64,000 nt of DNA from AP-15 sp963755435. GTDB lineage: Bacteria; Pseudomonadota; Alphaproteobacteria; ATCC43930; CGMCC-115725. The notes beneath the pieces were generated by a model. The model saw nothing but the letters and a program-made list of their open reading frames with translations, searched no databases and was not told where the DNA came from. The translations under genes and the position numbers were made by a program. Shown here piece by piece: positions 62,003 through 64,000 of this stretch (position 1 is the stretch's first letter; each line of letters begins with the position of its first letter). The stretch is from positions 248,001 to 312,000 of the forward strand of contig CAVWJX010000005.1 in NCBI GenBank assembly GCA_963755435.1. The letters are read 5' to 3'.

Positions 62003-63352
62003 TCAGCGCAGCGCGCGGTAGAGCGCGCCGACCCGCTCGCGGTAGCGCTCGACCGAAAACTTCTCCGCCTGGGCCAGCCCGCGCTCGGCCAGTTCGGCGC
62101 GCAGATCAGGGTCCTCGACGATCGCGCGGATCGCCGCGGCGATCTCCTCGGTGCTGTACGGATCGACCAGCAACGCGGCGTCGCCGGCGACTTCCGGGAT
62201 CGATGATTTGCGCGAGGTGATGACCGGCGTCCCCAGCACCATCGCCTCCAGCACCGGCAGCCCGAACCCCTCGTAGAGCGACGGAAACAGCACCGCGCGC
62301 GCCCCACGGATCAACGTCGCCAGCAGCCCCAAGGGCACATAATCATAGCGGTGAACGGTGCGCCCGGCGCTGCGGTTGGCGAAGGCCGGCATCGCCTGCT
62401 TGTCGCGCAACTCGGCGATCAGCTTGGTTTCGGGCTCGTTGTTCCAGCCCTGGCCGGCGACCAGCACCAGCGGGATGTCGACCCCCGACGACAGATAGCC
62501 CTCGATCAGCCGGCCGACATTTTTCTTCGGCTCCAATGCGCCGAAAAACAATAGGTATTCGTTGAATTCAAGGCCGAACGAGCCCTCGAGCTGCTCGGCC
62601 AGCACCGCCTCCGGCCGCTCCCGGTAAGCGGCCGGGAAATGCACCGCCTGGTAGGTATTGGTGACCCGGCTCTCCTCGACGCCGAGCAATTCGATGATGT
62701 CGCGCCGCGAATTCTCCGACACGGTCACGATATGATCGGCCCGCGCCGCGACCTTTTTGAGCAGCCGGAACATCAGCCGCTTGTTGTCGAGCGTCGTGAA
62801 CGGCAGGCGTAACGGCACCAGATCGTGGATCGTGTAGACGTTGCACGCCGATTTCGAACGCAACGGCAGCGGATAGGTGCAGTGAAAGATCGCCGGCGGC
62901 GCCTCGAAGCGCAGCCGCGCAAAACGGTTCGTCCGGGCAAAATGGGCGCGCGCCGCGGCGAATAGATTGCGGGTCGCATAGGCGCGATGGTCGGCCGGCA
63001 ACATGCCTTCGAACTGGCGCTGAATGACCACGCCGTCGAAGTCTACCGGCAGCGGCCGGATCGCGGCGAAGCTGCGCAGCTGGTCGGCGAAGCAGTTGAC
63101 GACCTGGCGGCCGAGCGGGATCTTGATCGCCCGCTTTTCGTCGAAAAACGCCACCTCGCGCAAGATCCGGTCCTTGGGCGGCGTCTGCGTCGAGGCATAG
63201 ACCACGCCGATCTCGTAGCCGAGCTCGCGGACCACCTGCGCCAGCATTCGGGTATAGGTCGCGACGCCGGTGCCTTGCGCCAGCGACAGATTGAAGCCGT
63301 CAAAAATGACGCGATCGGTCGGTTTCGACAAGGGATCGGGGGTGGGCGCCAT
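62003..63352 (-). CDS. GT4-family glycosyltransferase
   Basis: 449 residues from the ATG at 63352 (AAAGGA lies upstream; a GTG at 63385 is an alternative). FDGFNLSLAQGTGVATYTRML is the GT-B N-terminal loop, and YEGFGLPVLEAMVLGTPVITSRKSSIPEVAGDAALLVDPYSTEEIA the C-terminal E-x7-E donor site. Adjacent to a capsule-type ABC exporter ATPase, so it probably makes a surface polysaccharide. Confidence 0.92.
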   Translation of the reverse strand: MAPTPDPLSKPTDRVIFDGFNLSLAQGTGVATYTRMLAQVVRELGYEIGVVYASTQTPPKDRILREVAFFDEKRAIKIPLGRQVVNCFADQLRSFAAIRPLPVDFDGVVIQRQFEGMLPADHRAYATRNLFAAARAHFARTNRFARLRFEAPPAIFHCTYPLPLRSKSACNVYTIHDLVPLRLPFTTLDNKRLMFRLLKKVAARADHIVTVSENSRRDIIELLGVEESRVTNTYQAVHFPAAYRERPEAVLAEQLEGSFGLEFNEYLLFFGALEPKKNVGRLIEGYLSSGVDIPLVLVAGQGWNNEPETKLIAELRDKQAMPAFANRSAGRTVHRYDYVPLGLLATLIRGARAVLFPSLYEGFGLPVLEAMVLGTPVITSRKSSIPEVAGDAALLVDPYSTEEIAAAIRAIVEDPDLRAELAERGLAQAEKFSVERYRERVGALYRALR

Positions 63353-63470
63353 CAGGCGGAGCAATCCTTTTGGTCGTTGCGCCACGCCGGCACCGGATCG
63401 GCCGGCCGCGCCGAACCTGGCCGCGAGCAGCGATGTCGCGCTTGGTCGGCGCTCCGGCGCTAGGCGCGCC

Positions 63471-64000
63471 TCACAATGCGTTATAGATGTCGAGCGCCAA
63501 GTCGAGGTCCTCGAACACCTTGCCCCGCCCGCGGTGCAGAATGAGGGCGCGCGAGCAGTAGCTCTTGACGAAGTTGGGGATGTGCGAGGCCAGGATCAGC
63601 GAACGATCGGCGCGCTTCTCAAATAGCTCCTGGTGGCAGCGGACCTGAAAGCTGAAATCGCCGGCGGCGATGACCTCGTCGATCAGATAGCAGTCGAAAT
63701 CGACCGCGAGCGACAGCGCGAAATTGAGCCGTCCCATCATCCCGGTCGAATAGGTCTTTACCGGCTCCGACAGGAAATGTCCGAGCTGGGCAAAATCATC
63801 GACAGCATCGCGCATTTCCTGGAACGGCTTGCCGTAAACCCGCGCGATAAAGCGGATGTTGTCGTTGCCGGTCAGGACGCCGTGAATGGCGCCGTTCATC
63901 GCGATCGGCCACGATAGCGACATGTTCCGTTCGATGGTGCCGCTGGTCGGAAGTTCGACCCCGCCGAGCAGGCGGATCAAGGTCGATTTGCCGGCGCCGT
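63471..64000 (-). CDS. ATP-binding subunit of a capsule/LPS-type ABC exporter (KpsT-like), cut by right edge
   Basis: The open frame runs off the window, giving the last 176 residues. GAGKST (Walker A) is at the very edge, followed by LIRLLGGVELPTSGTI. YSTGMMGRLNFALSLAVDFDCYLIDEVIAAGD contains the signature and Walker B of the KpsT/CtrD type that export capsule or O-antigen. LASHIPNFVKSYCSRALILHRGRG is the switch/C-terminal part. Its permease and chain-length partners would lie to the right. Confidence 0.9.
   Translation of the reverse strand, partial: GAGKSTLIRLLGGVELPTSGTIERNMSLSWPIAMNGAIHGVLTGNDNIRFIARVYGKPFQEMRDAVDDFAQLGHFLSEPVKTYSTGMMGRLNFALSLAVDFDCYLIDEVIAAGDFSFQVRCHQELFEKRADRSLILASHIPNFVKSYCSRALILHRGRGKVFEDLDLALDIYNAL

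Overview
The window is very GC-rich DNA with tightly packed, often overlapping genes and frequent GTG/TTG starts. The gene content is that of an alphaproteobacterium, most like the Rhodospirillales/Acetobacteraceae side of the class. Pointers are the ubiH-like/ftsK/lolA/xthA neighbourhood, the murA-DUF2948-hisG-hisD-UPF0262-maf-RNase-yacG block, the etfB-etfA-hbd operon, the def-fmt-truA block next to dapE-dapD, and two PEP-CTERM proteins. I cannot name the genus from the sequence alone. No rRNA and no CRISPR array were seen; one tRNA is present.

Layout. 1-5421 (minus): a reducing type I polyketide synthase cut by the left edge, followed upstream by a phytanoyl-CoA-dioxygenase-type oxygenase, an Ldh2-type dehydrogenase and a quinone-oxidoreductase-like enzyme. 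8828-16348: a UbiH-type hydroxylase divergent from ftsK, then lolA, a puuD-like glutamine hydrolase, xthA, a small methyltransferase and a cyclic-nucleotide-binding protein. 16671-23041 (plus): four glycosyltransferases, a NodB-like deacetylase and a small membrane protein in one tightly coupled operon. It looks like an uncharacterised glycan or glycolipid pathway. 23038-29432 (plus): a complete peptide-type ABC importer (fused double ATPase, binding protein, two permeases). 29520-35965: scattered metabolic genes, a decayed threonine-synthase tail and a PEP-CTERM protein.

36050-40655 is an accessory island next to tRNA-Thr(GGT). It holds a truncated conjugative relaxase, two damaged REP-associated tyrosine transposases with their repeated 17-base motif, an RHS C-terminal toxin-like region with a translationally coupled 2-TM putative immunity protein, a displaced RHS core fragment, and an orphan 4-TM protein. 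The small AT-richer genes here differ in composition from the rest of the window.

40834-47791: cell-wall and histidine genes with small conserved proteins. 47868-50761: a solitary MT-A70 DNA methyltransferase, a membrane-anchored retropepsin-like protease, a CDF-like membrane protein and a second PEP-CTERM protein. 50895-53589: electron-transfer flavoprotein and 3-hydroxyacyl-CoA dehydrogenase. 53839-57876: HNH nuclease, pyrE, def, fmt, truA. 58058-61893: a repeat-rich membrane protein whose frame has drifted, a membrane protein, dapE (with a frameshift as read) and dapD. 62003-64000: a GT4 glycosyltransferase and the C-terminal part of a capsule-type ABC exporter ATPase cut by the right edge.

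Several genes (the RAYT copy, the RHS gene, dapE) are each broken by what looks like a single extra base in a short G/C run. This could be real decay or residual sequencing error; raw reads would decide.
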